Positions 54,289 to 62,963 of a DNA stretch of 64,000 nucleotides are shown here, piece after piece. The stretch is from Burkholderiales bacterium (lineage in GTDB: Bacteria; Pseudomonadota; Gammaproteobacteria; Burkholderiales; Burkholderiaceae_C). Location: positions 124,001-188,000 of the forward strand of contig JAJUGJ010000004.1 of NCBI GenBank assembly GCA_029268225.1, read 5' to 3'. The notes beneath the pieces are model-generated. The model searched no databases. It was not told where the DNA came from and saw only the letters and a list, made by a program, of their open reading frames with translations. How positions within the stretch are numbered: position 1 is the first letter of the stretch; each line of letters starts with the position of its first letter. The translations under genes were made by a program, and so were the position numbers.

Positions 54289-55253
54289 TCAGAACCGAAG
54301 TCGCACCCCCAACAGGCCACTGCGTCCGAGATCGCCCCGCGCCCCCGACCCGCGACGTGCCTGCCAAATGCCCCCGGCGTAAGCCGATGAACGCACCGTC
54401 AAACCATGCTCGTACACGAGCACGACCGTATCACGGGTCGTGCCGTCGTGCCAATGCGCATGCATCCAGGCGGCCTGCAGCGCGAGCCGCTCTGACAGGG
54501 GCAGTCGCACACTCACCTGAGCATGCTGGCCACGCTCCTCATCACGCGCGCTGTCGGCCTGGGCGAGTTGCGCGAACCACCGAGTCCCTTGGAAGCGATA
54601 AGTCCCCCCCATTGCCACAGTCGCCGCCCTGCGCCTGCCGTGTAGGTGCCGACCAGTGTCCACGCGCCCCGTGCATAACTGCCCTGCACTGCCCTGAGTG
54701 CCTCGCCGCCCGGCTCCTCGGACAGCCCATGCTGCACTGACGCTTGAAACCCCGCCAGAACGGGGGACACGTAGGTGAGGGTGTCACGCTGGAACGCACC
54801 AAAGTTGGTGACGCCCACCAAGCCCCAGGGCCGGAACACGGTGAAGGGACTGTTGGCCAGGTTGCCCCGGAAAGACAGAGACAGGGAGTTGCCCACCGTC
54901 CAGGTGCCGGCGTCGTTGACGACACCCACCTCACTGGTTCGGCCCCAGAAATCGGGCGTCGCAGCACCCGTGTCCACGGCGATGGTGGCCTCCAGCTTGA
55001 AGAAAATTCGCCCCCCGTCGGGCAGAACCTCTTGCCCCCTGATGCCCAGGTAGGAGCCGCTGAACACCCCGGACTCCAGCTTGGTCAGGCGATGCCGCAG
55101 GTCTTCACCGCTGACCGCACGCTGGAACCCGCCCAGCGCGACATCGACGTTGCCATAGAGCACCACGGGAGACACCGAGGTCTGCGCGCAGGCTGAGGCG
55201 GGCACCAGGATCAGTGCCGGCAGCATCGCCCATGACACCCTGCAGATTGGCAT
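54289..55253 (-). pseudogene. Porin gene interrupted by a frameshift at a G7 tract
   Basis: The ATG at 55253 (after GGAGAACAGGC) opens a porin with signal peptide ending SACA before QTSVSPVVLYGNVDVALGG, FSGSYLGIRGQEVLPDGGRIFFKLEAT and GRRLWQWGG. At 54604-54610 the minus strand has seven G. Beyond it the porin continues in another frame (GGTYRFQGTRWFAQLAQ ... GLLGVRLRF) to the stop at 54289. One extra G (G8) would restore a 321-residue porin. In the frame as given, the chain runs on into unrelated residues. The cause may be true mutation, phase variation by slippage, or a base-calling error in the homopolymer. It is divergent from the MarR gene. Confidence 0.85.
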
Positions 55254-55379
55254 GCCTGTTCTCCAAGCCTGAGAGGCTTCAGCTCCCCGTGCTGCGCACC
55301 CCCACTGTATGCCCTCATCACCCCTCATCACAGGGCGAACAACCCTCACCTCCACAGCGAGACAGCCATCCCCGACCAT

Positions 55380-55419
55380 TTGCTTCGCACAAGAAACAAA
55401 CATATACTTCGCATGCGAA
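55380..55419 (+). promoter_or_regulatory. Promoter and operator-like palindrome of the MarR gene
   Basis: TTGCTT (55380-55385), 17-bp spacer, TATACT (55403-55408). The palindrome TTCGCATGCGAA (55408-55419) overlaps the end of the -10, and its half CTTCGCA is repeated at 55383-55389, on the -35. This is a typical layout for autorepression by the MarR protein encoded next. Confidence 0.65.
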
Positions 55420-55437
55420 ACAATCCTTGCCTCTACC

Positions 55438-55884
55438 ATGGCCGACCGCCCCCGCCTGATCTTCCTGCTCAACAGCGCCCAGCGCCGCCTCCAGCAATGG
55501 ATGACGGCACAGCCCGCCTGGCCCGTGAGCGGTGGCGGCGCCCCGACCTCGTCCCAAGCCGGCGTGCTGTTTGCCCTGGCCAAGACCGATGGCATCACCA
55601 TGGGAGAGTTGGCCGATGCACTGGATCTGGCCCCTTCGGCCGTGTCCGGCCTCATCCAGCGCATGGAAGCCTTGCACTGGGTGCAGCGACGACCGGGCCC
55701 GGACGATGCCCGCACCCAGCGTGTCTGGTTGCTGGACGCCGGTCGCACCCAGTTGCCGGCCTTGAAACAGGCCTTGCAGCACGTGAATGCCCGCCTGTAC
55801 GAAGGCTTCACCGACGAGGAGTTGCACACCGTGGCCCGCTGGTTGCGCCATGTGCAACACCTGGATGACGCCTCCCCTCACTGA
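55438..55884 (+). CDS. MarR-family transcriptional regulator
   Basis: A 148-residue winged-helix regulator: SSQAGVLFALAKTDGITMGELADALDLAPSAVSGLIQRMEALHWVQRRP (in parts) is the MarR HTH, with the wing PGPDDARTQRVWLLDAGR. MarR proteins sense small aromatic or oxidising ligands. It is followed 8 bp later by an alpha/beta hydrolase gene and is divergent from the broken porin, so it may control both. The ATG at 55438 lies 18 bp after the palindrome, without a clear ribosome-binding site. Confidence 0.9.
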   Translation: MADRPRLIFLLNSAQRRLQQWMTAQPAWPVSGGGAPTSSQAGVLFALAKTDGITMGELADALDLAPSAVSGLIQRMEALHWVQRRPGPDDARTQRVWLLDAGRTQLPALKQALQHVNARLYEGFTDEELHTVARWLRHVQHLDDASPH

Positions 55885-55892
55885 GCCTCCCA

Positions 55893-56777
55893 ATGACCCG
55901 CACCTCCCCCTCCCACGGCGCCGAGCGCGTCGAGATCACCTGCGCCGACGGCACACGCTTGCACGGCCATTTCGTGCCTCGCGACGCCGACGCCCCGCCT
56001 GGTCTGCCGGTGCTGCTGAGCCCGGCCACAGGTGTGAAGCAGCATTACTACCTGCGCTTCGTGCACTGGCTGGCCAAACAAGGACATGACGTGCTGGTGT
56101 TCGACTACCGAGGGATCGGCCTGTCGCTGCACGGCCCGCTGAAACACTGTCGAGCCTCGCTGGCTGAATGGGGCCAGCAGGATCAGGTGGCCGCCCTGGA
56201 CTGGCTGCTGCAGCGCACCGGCAGCGTGCAGGCCCTGCTGCTGGGTCACAGCGCAGGCGGTCAGATGATCGGACTGCTGCCCAACCATCATCGTGTCGCG
56301 CGCCTGGTGGGCGTGTCGGCCTCGACGGGTTGGCTGCGCGGCATGCGCCCCGGCTTCCGCATGAAAGCCTGGTTCGGCTTGCGTGGCGTGATCCCTCTGG
56401 GCGTGCTCCTCAAAGGCTATGCACCCACGGCCGCGGTGGGCCTGGGTGAGAACCTGCCCGCCCGCGTGGGCCTGCAGTGGGGACAGTGGTGCGCCGCAGG
56501 CGGTTACGCGACCAACGCCGTTCGCCACCACCCCGAGCGCGACTTCCACGCTCAGGTGCGCACACCGATCACGGTACTGCACGCCGCTGACGATGACATC
56601 GCCACCGAGGCCACCGTGGCCGATCTGCTGCGCACCTTCCCCGCCGCACCGAAGCGGGCCCTCTGCATCCAACCTGCACAACACGGCCTCCAAAGCCTGG
56701 GACACATCGACTGGTTCCGCCAATCGCACCAGGCGGTGTGGCCTCTGATCGCGGCCGCCCTGCGTGGACAGGACTGA
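55893..56777 (+). CDS. Alpha/beta hydrolase (COG4757-like serine hydrolase)
   Basis: A 294-residue hydrolase. Features: LLSPATGVKQHYYLRFVHWLAKQG, DVLVFDYRGIGLSLHG, the nucleophile elbow ALLLGHSAGGQMIGLLPNH, Asp in VLHAADDDIATEATV, and a late His near the C-terminus (LGHIDWFR). Substrate unknown. No signal peptide, so it is cytoplasmic. It is probably cotranscribed with the MarR regulator, suggesting an inducible detoxification or degradation role. Confidence 0.88.
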   Translation: MTRTSPSHGAERVEITCADGTRLHGHFVPRDADAPPGLPVLLSPATGVKQHYYLRFVHWLAKQGHDVLVFDYRGIGLSLHGPLKHCRASLAEWGQQDQVAALDWLLQRTGSVQALLLGHSAGGQMIGLLPNHHRVARLVGVSASTGWLRGMRPGFRMKAWFGLRGVIPLGVLLKGYAPTAAVGLGENLPARVGLQWGQWCAAGGYATNAVRHHPERDFHAQVRTPITVLHAADDDIATEATVADLLRTFPAAPKRALCIQPAQHGLQSLGHIDWFRQSHQAVWPLIAAALRGQD

Positions 56778-56829
56778 AGACAAATTGGCGTAAGCTCCCG
56801 GCGGTTCGAACCCATCAGGAGCCGCCCTC

Positions 56830-57873
56830 ATGCCGAGGCGTCATTCAGCGCGTCTTCCCGTCCCCCTGTTCGCGGCCTGCGCGGTGCTGGCCAGCTCAGC
56901 CTTGGCCGAGCCCACCGTCATGGAGAACAGCCTGGGCATGAAGTTCGTGCGCATCCCGGCCGGCGAGTTCATGATGGGCAGCGCCGAGTCGCCCAGCGCT
57001 CTCGCGCAAGCCTTCCCGGGCTACGAGCCCGAGCGTTTCACACAACTGCAAGACGAAGCGCCCGTGCACCGTGTGCGCATCTCCCGCGCTTTCTACCTGG
57101 GTCAGCACGAGGTCACCGTCGGCCAGTTCCGGCGCTTCCTGGCGGCATCCGGCTACGTCCCCCAATCGGTGGCCGACGGCACCGGGGGGTTTGGCTACAG
57201 CGCCGACCACGTGACCCGGCGCCAACCGAATCAGGACGCCTTTGCGGGACGCGATCCGAAGTACTCCTGGCAGAACCCCGGCTTCATGCAGGGCGATGAC
57301 GAACCAGTGGTCAACGTCAGTTGGCACGATGCGCAGGCCCTGGCACGCTGGCTGAGCCAAACCGAACAACGCACCTACCGCCTGCCCACCGAAGCCGAGT
57401 GGGAATACGCCTGCCGCGCCGGCACCACCACCCGCTACCCCCATGGCGACGATCCCGCCAAGCTGACCCAGGCCGCCAACGTCTTCGATGCCGCCGCCGC
57501 AACGCACTGGCCGCTGTGGGCCGACCGCGCCGTGAAAGCCAGCGACGGCTTCGCCTTCACCGCCCCGGTTGGCAGCCTGGCGCCCAATGCCTTCGGCTTG
57601 TACGACATGCTGGGCAATGTCTGGGAATGGACGGCCGACTGGCACGAAGACGACTACTATGCCCACTCGCCCGAGATCGATCCGCCGGGGCCAGCCGACG
57701 GCTCGGTGCGCGTGCGCCGCGGAGGCTCATGGCACACCTGGGCGTTCTATGCCCGCTGCAGCTACCGCAACTGGAATGCCGCCAGCACCCGCTACACCCT
57801 GGTGGGCATCCGACTGCTCATGCAAGACGCCTCACCCATCCCGAACGAACACCGCGCCCCACACGCCCCATGA
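56830..57873 (+). CDS. Exported formylglycine-generating-enzyme-like (SUMF1) protein
   Basis: A 347-residue protein with a signal peptide cleaved at SALA before [10 protein letters not shown]. The FGE fold is clear: [102 protein letters not shown]. True formylglycine enzymes have a Cys pair in the last segment (GGSxLCxxxYC); here only one Cys remains near there, so sulfatase activation is unlikely. It may be a structural or EgtB-like relative. Its stop overlaps the ruvC ATG (ATGA). Confidence 0.88.
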   Translation: MPRRHSARLPVPLFAACAVLASSALAEPTVMENSLGMKFVRIPAGEFMMGSAESPSALAQAFPGYEPERFTQLQDEAPVHRVRISRAFYLGQHEVTVGQFRRFLAASGYVPQSVADGTGGFGYSADHVTRRQPNQDAFAGRDPKYSWQNPGFMQGDDEPVVNVSWHDAQALARWLSQTEQRTYRLPTEAEWEYACRAGTTTRYPHGDDPAKLTQAANVFDAAAATHWPLWADRAVKASDGFAFTAPVGSLAPNAFGLYDMLGNVWEWTADWHEDDYYAHSPEIDPPGPADGSVRVRRGGSWHTWAFYARCSYRNWNAASTRYTLVGIRLLMQDASPIPNEHRAPHAP

Positions 57874-58424
57874 GAATCCTCGGCATCGACCCTGGCTTGC
57901 AGACCACCGGTTTCGGGGTGATTGAAACCGAAGGCCCCCGCCTGCATTACGTGGCCAGCGGCACCATCAAGACCAAGGAAGCCGCCCAAGGCGATCTGCC
58001 CTCCCGGCTGAAACTGATCTTCGAAGGGGTACGCGAGGTCGTGGCGCGCTACGAGCCCGAACAGGCCTCGGTCGAGATCGTGTTCGTGAACGTGAACCCG
58101 CAGTCGACGCTGCTGCTGGGCCAGGCCCGTGGCGCCGCGATCGCCGGGCTGTTGGCCAGTCCGACCTCACCCCAGGTCTCGGAGTACACCGCCTTGCAGA
58201 TGAAAAAAGCCGTGGTTGGGCACGGGCACGCCGCCAAGGCCCAGATCCGTCACATGGTGATGCGCCTGCTGAACCTGCCGCGCGAACCGAACAACGACGC
58301 CTCCGACGCTTTGGGCCTGGCCATTTGCCACGCCCACGCCGGTCATGCCATGGCGCAAATGGCCAAAGCCACCGAGTTGACCCGGCGCACCCACGCCCAG
58401 ATCAAGGGCGGACGGGTGTACTGA
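57870..58424 (+). CDS. ruvC: Holliday junction resolvase RuvC
   Basis: A 184-residue endonuclease that cuts Holliday junctions with RuvAB. The catalytic acids are visible: Asp7 in [16 protein letters not shown], Glu in ASVEIVFVN, and the Asp pair in [16 protein letters not shown]. The ATG at 57870 overlaps the preceding stop by 4 bp, so its translation is coupled to the exported FGE-like gene. ruvA and ruvB are not adjacent: the next gene is an alpha-carbonic anhydrase on the other strand. Confidence 0.96.
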   Translation: MRILGIDPGLQTTGFGVIETEGPRLHYVASGTIKTKEAAQGDLPSRLKLIFEGVREVVARYEPEQASVEIVFVNVNPQSTLLLGQARGAAIAGLLASPTSPQVSEYTALQMKKAVVGHGHAAKAQIRHMVMRLLNLPREPNNDASDALGLAICHAHAGHAMAQMAKATELTRRTHAQIKGGRVY

Positions 58425-58436
58425 GTACGCAGGGGC

Positions 58437-59555
58437 TCACAGACCTTCCTTGATCAGGCGGCCCGAAGTCGGCTGCACGGGGCGCGCATTCATCGGGTAG
58501 AGGCGGTGGAAAATGTCGATCTGGTCGATCGACACGGTGACCGGCTGTTTCATCACCATCCACAGCACGTTCTCCGTGCAGGGCGGTGTGGTCAGCGAGC
58601 CCATGTAGGTGTAGTACTGGGCGCGCTGGGCGGGCAGGATCTGGCTCGGGTCCATCGGCGCCTGGGCCAGTTGCTCCTGGTGCTTCTCCAGCGGCAGGTT
58701 GTTCCACACCTGCTGGATCAGCGGCTGGGACTCGCCCTGGTCCAGCAACACGGCGACCACCGCATGCTGCCCGGCCGGACTCTTGTGCAGCAGATGCGCC
58801 GACATCGGATAGGCACGGCCGTTCACCCGCTCCTCGCTGGGGCGATGAAAGTGCATGGCCACCAGTTCGTAGCGTTGGCCCATCACCGTGATGCTGTTGC
58901 CCAGATCAAACTTGACCTCCACCGTGCGACCGGTGTCGATCACGCGGAAGCGCGTCGGACGGTAGTCGAACTGGATCGGGTCGAGGTGAACCGGCAGACC
59001 GTCGCGGATGTCGATGGGACTTTGGCGTTTACCCAACATGCACAGCCGGTAAGCGGGCTTGAGCTGCCCCCAGGCATCGGGCCCGGTGGCCCCGCTGTAG
59101 GCCCAGTCCACATCTCGGCCGTTCAACAAACGCTGTTGCAAGGGGTCCTGAGAGGCCAAGGCCACATCGACCGGGGCCTTCACGGCGGCCGGGCGCTTGG
59201 CACGACTGGCCGGCGGCGTGACTTTCACGACCGGCGCCGCCGCGCGCTTGGCCGCCACCTCGGAAATCTTCTGGTCAATGAGGTCGGCCAACTCGCTCAT
59301 CGAGACGCCCTGGGCTTCTGACTTGGCCGGCGCCTTGGCGCTGTCCTTGCCAGGCTCTTTGGCCTGCTCACCTTTGCGCTGAAAGAACTGCGGCGGCTTC
59401 GACAGGGTCGGACGGATGCTCTTGGAAGCGGCCGGCTCGGATTCGGCCGGCGCCTCGGCGGCACGCACCGAACCGGAGGTCAAGGACAAAGCACAGCCCG
59501 CCGCGCAGGCCAGGGCCAGTACGGTCAAGCGCGGGAATGCGAACGTGGGCATCAT
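58437..59555 (-). CDS. Periplasmic alpha-carbonic anhydrase with a long N-terminal extension
   Basis: A 372-residue protein. The signal peptide (LTVLALACAAGCALSLTSG) is cleaved near VRA/AEA. Residues ~34-148 are a Lys/Ala/Pro-rich linker with one possible helix (MSELADLIDQKISEVAAKRA). The catalytic domain follows from DVDWAYSGATGPDAWGQL: RQSPIDIRDG, zinc ligands in VAMHFHRPSEE (two His) and MSAHLLHKS (third His), and YMGSLTTPPCTENVLW. It hydrates CO2 in the periplasm. ATGs at 59555 and 59552 are both possible after GGAGAC. rnpB lies directly upstream on the same strand. Confidence 0.93.
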   Translation of the reverse strand: MMPTFAFPRLTVLALACAAGCALSLTSGSVRAAEAPAESEPAASKSIRPTLSKPPQFFQRKGEQAKEPGKDSAKAPAKSEAQGVSMSELADLIDQKISEVAAKRAAAPVVKVTPPASRAKRPAAVKAPVDVALASQDPLQQRLLNGRDVDWAYSGATGPDAWGQLKPAYRLCMLGKRQSPIDIRDGLPVHLDPIQFDYRPTRFRVIDTGRTVEVKFDLGNSITVMGQRYELVAMHFHRPSEERVNGRAYPMSAHLLHKSPAGQHAVVAVLLDQGESQPLIQQVWNNLPLEKHQEQLAQAPMDPSQILPAQRAQYYTYMGSLTTPPCTENVLWMVMKQPVTVSIDQIDIFHRLYPMNARPVQPTSGRLIKEGL

Positions 59556-59634
59556 GGTCGAAGTCTCCGGCATACGCCTTGTTTTCGGCAGATGACAGGC
59601 CCAACTTGACCCTGACGTTGGGAAAATAAGTGTG

Positions 59635-59957
59635 AAGTCAGCCGATAGGCCGGATTCTGTGCGATTCCGTGTCTCGCGACGCTGAACCGTGACCGCCATT
59701 CCTCTGGGCCGCCTGTCGCCAGAGCGGCTCGATGCCACCTACCCGCACACTCCCCGGGCCAGGTCAACGTGTGCCTATTTGGTGTTGCTGCGCGTAGAGA
59801 TTGCCCGTTTCACCCGAACTGAATCGGCTCGTCTCTGTTGCTCTGATCCTCACCTCGCGGTGGAGAGGTGTTACCTCCTACGCTGCCCTGTGCAGTCCGG
59901 ACCTTCCTCCAGTGCGCCCTTTCGGGCCTTGCACCAGCGGCGGTCTGGCTGACTTCA
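59635..59957 (-). ncRNA. rnpB: RNase P RNA (class A)
   Basis: The minus strand starts GAAGTCAGCCAGACCGCC and ends ATCGGCTGACTT, which pair to close P1. Universal segments are present: GAGGAAGGTCCGGACTGCAC (P4/CR-I), ACAGAATCCGGCCTATCG (CR-V and the CCA-contact GGU region nearby), and AGAGGAATGGCGGTCACG. The RNA is the catalytic subunit of RNase P, which trims tRNA 5' ends. No protein frame here is credible. Its 5' end is 8 bp from the stop of the Bcr/CflA gene; a GATAAT -10 (59970-59965) overlaps that stop codon. Confidence 0.95.
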
Positions 59958-59965
59958 CCCGTGCA

Positions 59966-61165
59966 TTATCGCCGCTGCAGCACGCCCCAGGCGATCAACC
60001 CCACCATCATCAGCAACAAAGCCGCGAAAGCCAGGCTGATCGTGCTGTGCATCACCAGCGGGGCCACCACCCCGGCCACCACCCCGTTGGAGGCGCTGCC
60101 CACAAACGCCTGCATGGAGGCCGCCATGCCGCGACGCTCGGGAAACAGGTCCAGCACCATCAACGTGACCACCGGGGTCATCATGGCCCAGCCCAGCGAA
60201 TACAGGCCGATCGGAAACAGGGACCAGCTCACGTGTGCCTTGAACAGCAGGTTGGCCCCCAGGTTCAACACCGACACAGCGAGCATGATGACCAGCCCGA
60301 TGCGCACCTGCCGCTCTGGCGCAATGCGCCCGGCCAACCGACCACTGAGCCAGGCGCCGCCCATGATGCCGCTGATCGTGCACACGAAGAACCAGAAGAA
60401 CTGAGTGGGTGCCAGTTGCAGGTGCTGCCCCAGGAAGGTCGGCGCCGACAACACGTACAGGAACATGCCGTTGAAAGGGATGCCGCTCGCCAGCGCCAGC
60501 AGCAGAAAGCGCGGGTTGGTGCCCAGCTGCCAGTAGCCGCGCATCAGATGCTTCACCGACAAGGCCTGGCGCTGCGACACGTGCAGGGTCTCCGGCAACA
60601 AGAACCAGTTGCTGACCCACAGCAGCACCCCGATGACGGCGAGGAACCAGAACACCGCGTGCCAGCCCGCGTGCACGAAGAGGAACCCGCCGATGATGGG
60701 CGCAATCGCGGGAGCCACACCGAAAAACAGCGTCACCTGGGACATGACGCGTTGCGCATCGGCCGGTGGGAACATGTCGCGGATCACGGCGCGCGAGACC
60801 ACGATGCCCGCCCCGGTGGCCAGGCCTTGCAAGGCACGGAAAAAGATCAGGTGCGTGATGTCGGTGGACAGCGCACAGCCCACCGAGGCCAGGGTGAACA
60901 CCGCCACCCCGGTCAGCACCACCGGCCGCCGCCCGAAACTGTCCGACAGCGCGCCGTGGAACAGGCTCATGAAGGCGAACGCAAACAGGTAGGCCGACAA
61001 AGTCTGCTGGATTTGCAGCGGCGTGGCCTGCAAGTCGGCGGCGATGCCTGCAAAAGCAGGCAGATAGGTATCGATGGTGAACGGCCCCAGCATGCCCAGG
61101 GTGGCCAACAGCACCGACAAGGCCCACATCGGGCCGCGCCACAGTTGGCGTGCATCAGGGTTCAT
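59966..61165 (-). CDS. Bcr/CflA-family drug efflux MFS transporter
   Basis: A 399-residue, 12-helix transporter. GPFTIDTYLPAFAGIAADL in the first loop, FHGALSDSFGRRPVVLTGV (MFS motif A) and RALQGLATGAGIVVSRAVIRDMF (motif C-like) are Bcr/CflA hallmarks. It exports drugs or small molecules in exchange for protons. It starts 7 bp after the dsbD stop, so it is in the dsbD transcript, and it ends 8 bp before rnpB. Confidence 0.94.
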   Translation of the reverse strand: MNPDARQLWRGPMWALSVLLATLGMLGPFTIDTYLPAFAGIAADLQATPLQIQQTLSAYLFAFAFMSLFHGALSDSFGRRPVVLTGVAVFTLASVGCALSTDITHLIFFRALQGLATGAGIVVSRAVIRDMFPPADAQRVMSQVTLFFGVAPAIAPIIGGFLFVHAGWHAVFWFLAVIGVLLWVSNWFLLPETLHVSQRQALSVKHLMRGYWQLGTNPRFLLLALASGIPFNGMFLYVLSAPTFLGQHLQLAPTQFFWFFVCTISGIMGGAWLSGRLAGRIAPERQVRIGLVIMLAVSVLNLGANLLFKAHVSWSLFPIGLYSLGWAMMTPVVTLMVLDLFPERRGMAASMQAFVGSASNGVVAGVVAPLVMHSTISLAFAALLLMMVGLIAWGVLQRR

Positions 61166-61172
61166 GGGGTGC

Positions 61173-62864
61173 TCACAATCCTGCGTTCTGGAGGCTGCGC
61201 AGGAAAGCCTGCGGCGCCTGGAATCCGATCACCCGCGCCTCGCTCAGCTCACGGCCTTGCGGGTCGAAGAAGATCAGCCCCGGCGGGCCGAACAACTGGA
61301 AGCGCTGCAACAAGGCCCGATCTTCCGCGCTGTTGAGCGTGACATCGGCCTGCAACAGCACCACCCCGCGCAGCCGGTCCTGCACCAGCGGGTCGGCGAA
61401 GGTCTCGCGCTCCATCTCGATGCACGAGGTGCACCAGTCGGCATAGAAGTCCAGCATCACCGGTTGGCCGTCGGCCTGCGCCCGCGCCAAGGCCGCCTCC
61501 AGCTCGGCCACCGAGCGCACGCGCTCGAAGGGCAACACGCTCTGGTGCGCCGTGCTGGCGGCAGGCTGCCCCAGCCACTGCGTCTGCACATAAGGCCAGG
61601 CCGGACGCGCCACCCACAGCGCCATGCCCAACATCAGCACCCCGAACAGCGCCTTCACCGCCGTCATCCACGGCCCGGTGCGCGGCAGCAGACTGCCGGC
61701 TGACAGCCCCACCAGCAGCAAGGGCAGGCTCATGCCCCAGGCCATGGCGTACAGCGCCGTGCCGCCCAGCACCACATCACGGGTCTGGCTGATGTAAAGC
61801 AGCGCGCCGGCCAACGGCGCCGACACGCAGGGACTCACGATCAGGGCCGAGACCACGCCCATGGCAAAGACGCTGACAAAGCGGCCTCCGGGCAGGTGGC
61901 GCGTCCCCTCCCCCAGCCAACTTTGCACCGCCACGGGCAGACGCAACTCATACAGGCCGAACATCGACAGGGCCAGCACGACCATCAAGGCGGCAAACGC
62001 CAGCACCACCCAGGGGTGCTGCAGGTAAGCGGCCAGGCCTTGGCCCAGCAAACCCGCGGCCACCCCCAAGGCGGTGTAGACCAGCGCCATGCCCTGCGAA
62101 TAGGCCAGTGCCAGCGCAAAACCACGCCCCCGGCTCACCCGGTCTTTCTGGCCCACGATGATGGACGACAGGATGGGCACCATGGGCAAGACGCAGGGCG
62201 TCAGAGACAACAGCACGCCCGCCAGCAGGAAAGCCGGCACGATCACCCAGACGCTGCCACTGGCCAGGGCTTGCCGGATGCCGCCATCGGCCGCCGCGTC
62301 AGAGCTCGCCTCGCTCCCCCCGGTCACGCCCGCGAAGCGCCCGGCACCAGGGCGAGCGCCCGCCGCGTCCACCGCGAAGGGCTGCACCGAGGTCACCGCC
62401 CCTTGCGCATCCAGGCTCACCTTGAACGCACGCTTTTGCGGCGGATAACAGATCCCCGCGTCGGCGCACCCCTGGTAGCCCACGGTCAGCACGGCCTCTC
62501 CCTTCGCATCGGCTGGCAAGGTCAGCCCGCCCCGGATGCTCTGGTGGTACACCTCCATCGTCTTTTCGAAATTGGGGTCGAACTTCGACTCGGCGGGCGG
62601 CAGGTCCCAGCCCAAGGGCTGCTCGACGCCTCCCGCTGCGCGCCAGGTCGCCGTCATCTGCTCGCGGTACAGATACACCCCGGGCGCCTGCTCGAACGAC
62701 ACCTGCACGGCCCGGGGACCGGACGCACGCACTTCCAGGCGGAAGGCCTCGTCCACCGGCAAAAACGTCTGCGCCAACGCCGCCGATGTGCCCCACAGCG
62801 GAACCAGGCACAGCACACACCACCACAGACGGCGCCACGCCGCGCCCAAACTGAAATAATTCAT
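61173..62864 (-). CDS. dsbD: Thiol:disulfide interchange protein DsbD
   Basis: Passes electrons from cytoplasmic thioredoxin to periplasmic thiol proteins. The 563-residue protein has a signal peptide cleaved at AALA before QTFLP, an N-terminal immunoglobulin-like domain with the Cys pair in GCADAGICYPPQ, eight membrane helices with SLTPCVLPMVPIL and VSPCVSAPL carrying the membrane Cys, and a C-terminal thioredoxin domain with DFYADWCTSCIEME. It is the same size as E. coli DsbD. The start at 62864 is well supported; the frame further upstream is antisense to the cysteine synthase gene. Confidence 0.96.
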   Translation of the reverse strand: MNYFSLGAAWRRLWWCVLCLVPLWGTSAALAQTFLPVDEAFRLEVRASGPRAVQVSFEQAPGVYLYREQMTATWRAAGGVEQPLGWDLPPAESKFDPNFEKTMEVYHQSIRGGLTLPADAKGEAVLTVGYQGCADAGICYPPQKRAFKVSLDAQGAVTSVQPFAVDAAGARPGAGRFAGVTGGSEASSDAAADGGIRQALASGSVWVIVPAFLLAGVLLSLTPCVLPMVPILSSIIVGQKDRVSRGRGFALALAYSQGMALVYTALGVAAGLLGQGLAAYLQHPWVVLAFAALMVVLALSMFGLYELRLPVAVQSWLGEGTRHLPGGRFVSVFAMGVVSALIVSPCVSAPLAGALLYISQTRDVVLGGTALYAMAWGMSLPLLLVGLSAGSLLPRTGPWMTAVKALFGVLMLGMALWVARPAWPYVQTQWLGQPAASTAHQSVLPFERVRSVAELEAALARAQADGQPVMLDFYADWCTSCIEMERETFADPLVQDRLRGVVLLQADVTLNSAEDRALLQRFQLFGPPGLIFFDPQGRELSEARVIGFQAPQAFLRSLQNAGL

Positions 62865-62933
62865 GCGCCCTATTCTGACCTGAGCCGGCACATCGTGTAA
62901 GTTGTATGTCTTTGCCGGCCCGGCACTCCTCTC

Positions 62934-62955
62934 TTTCAACGGAATTTCAACGGAA
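62934..62955 (+). repeat. Tandem 11-bp repeat before the cysteine synthase gene
   Basis: TTTCAACGGAA occurs twice head to tail at 62934-62944 and 62945-62955, ending at the GGAAGG ribosome-binding site. It gives two possible binding sites for a regulator or the ribosome. Confidence 0.6.
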
Positions 62956-62963
62956 GGCCCTTC

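Noticed and set aside
59689-60404. Plus-strand frames over the RNase P RNA region and the end of the Bcr/CflA gene
   Set aside because: The region matches RNase P RNA over its whole length on the other strand.
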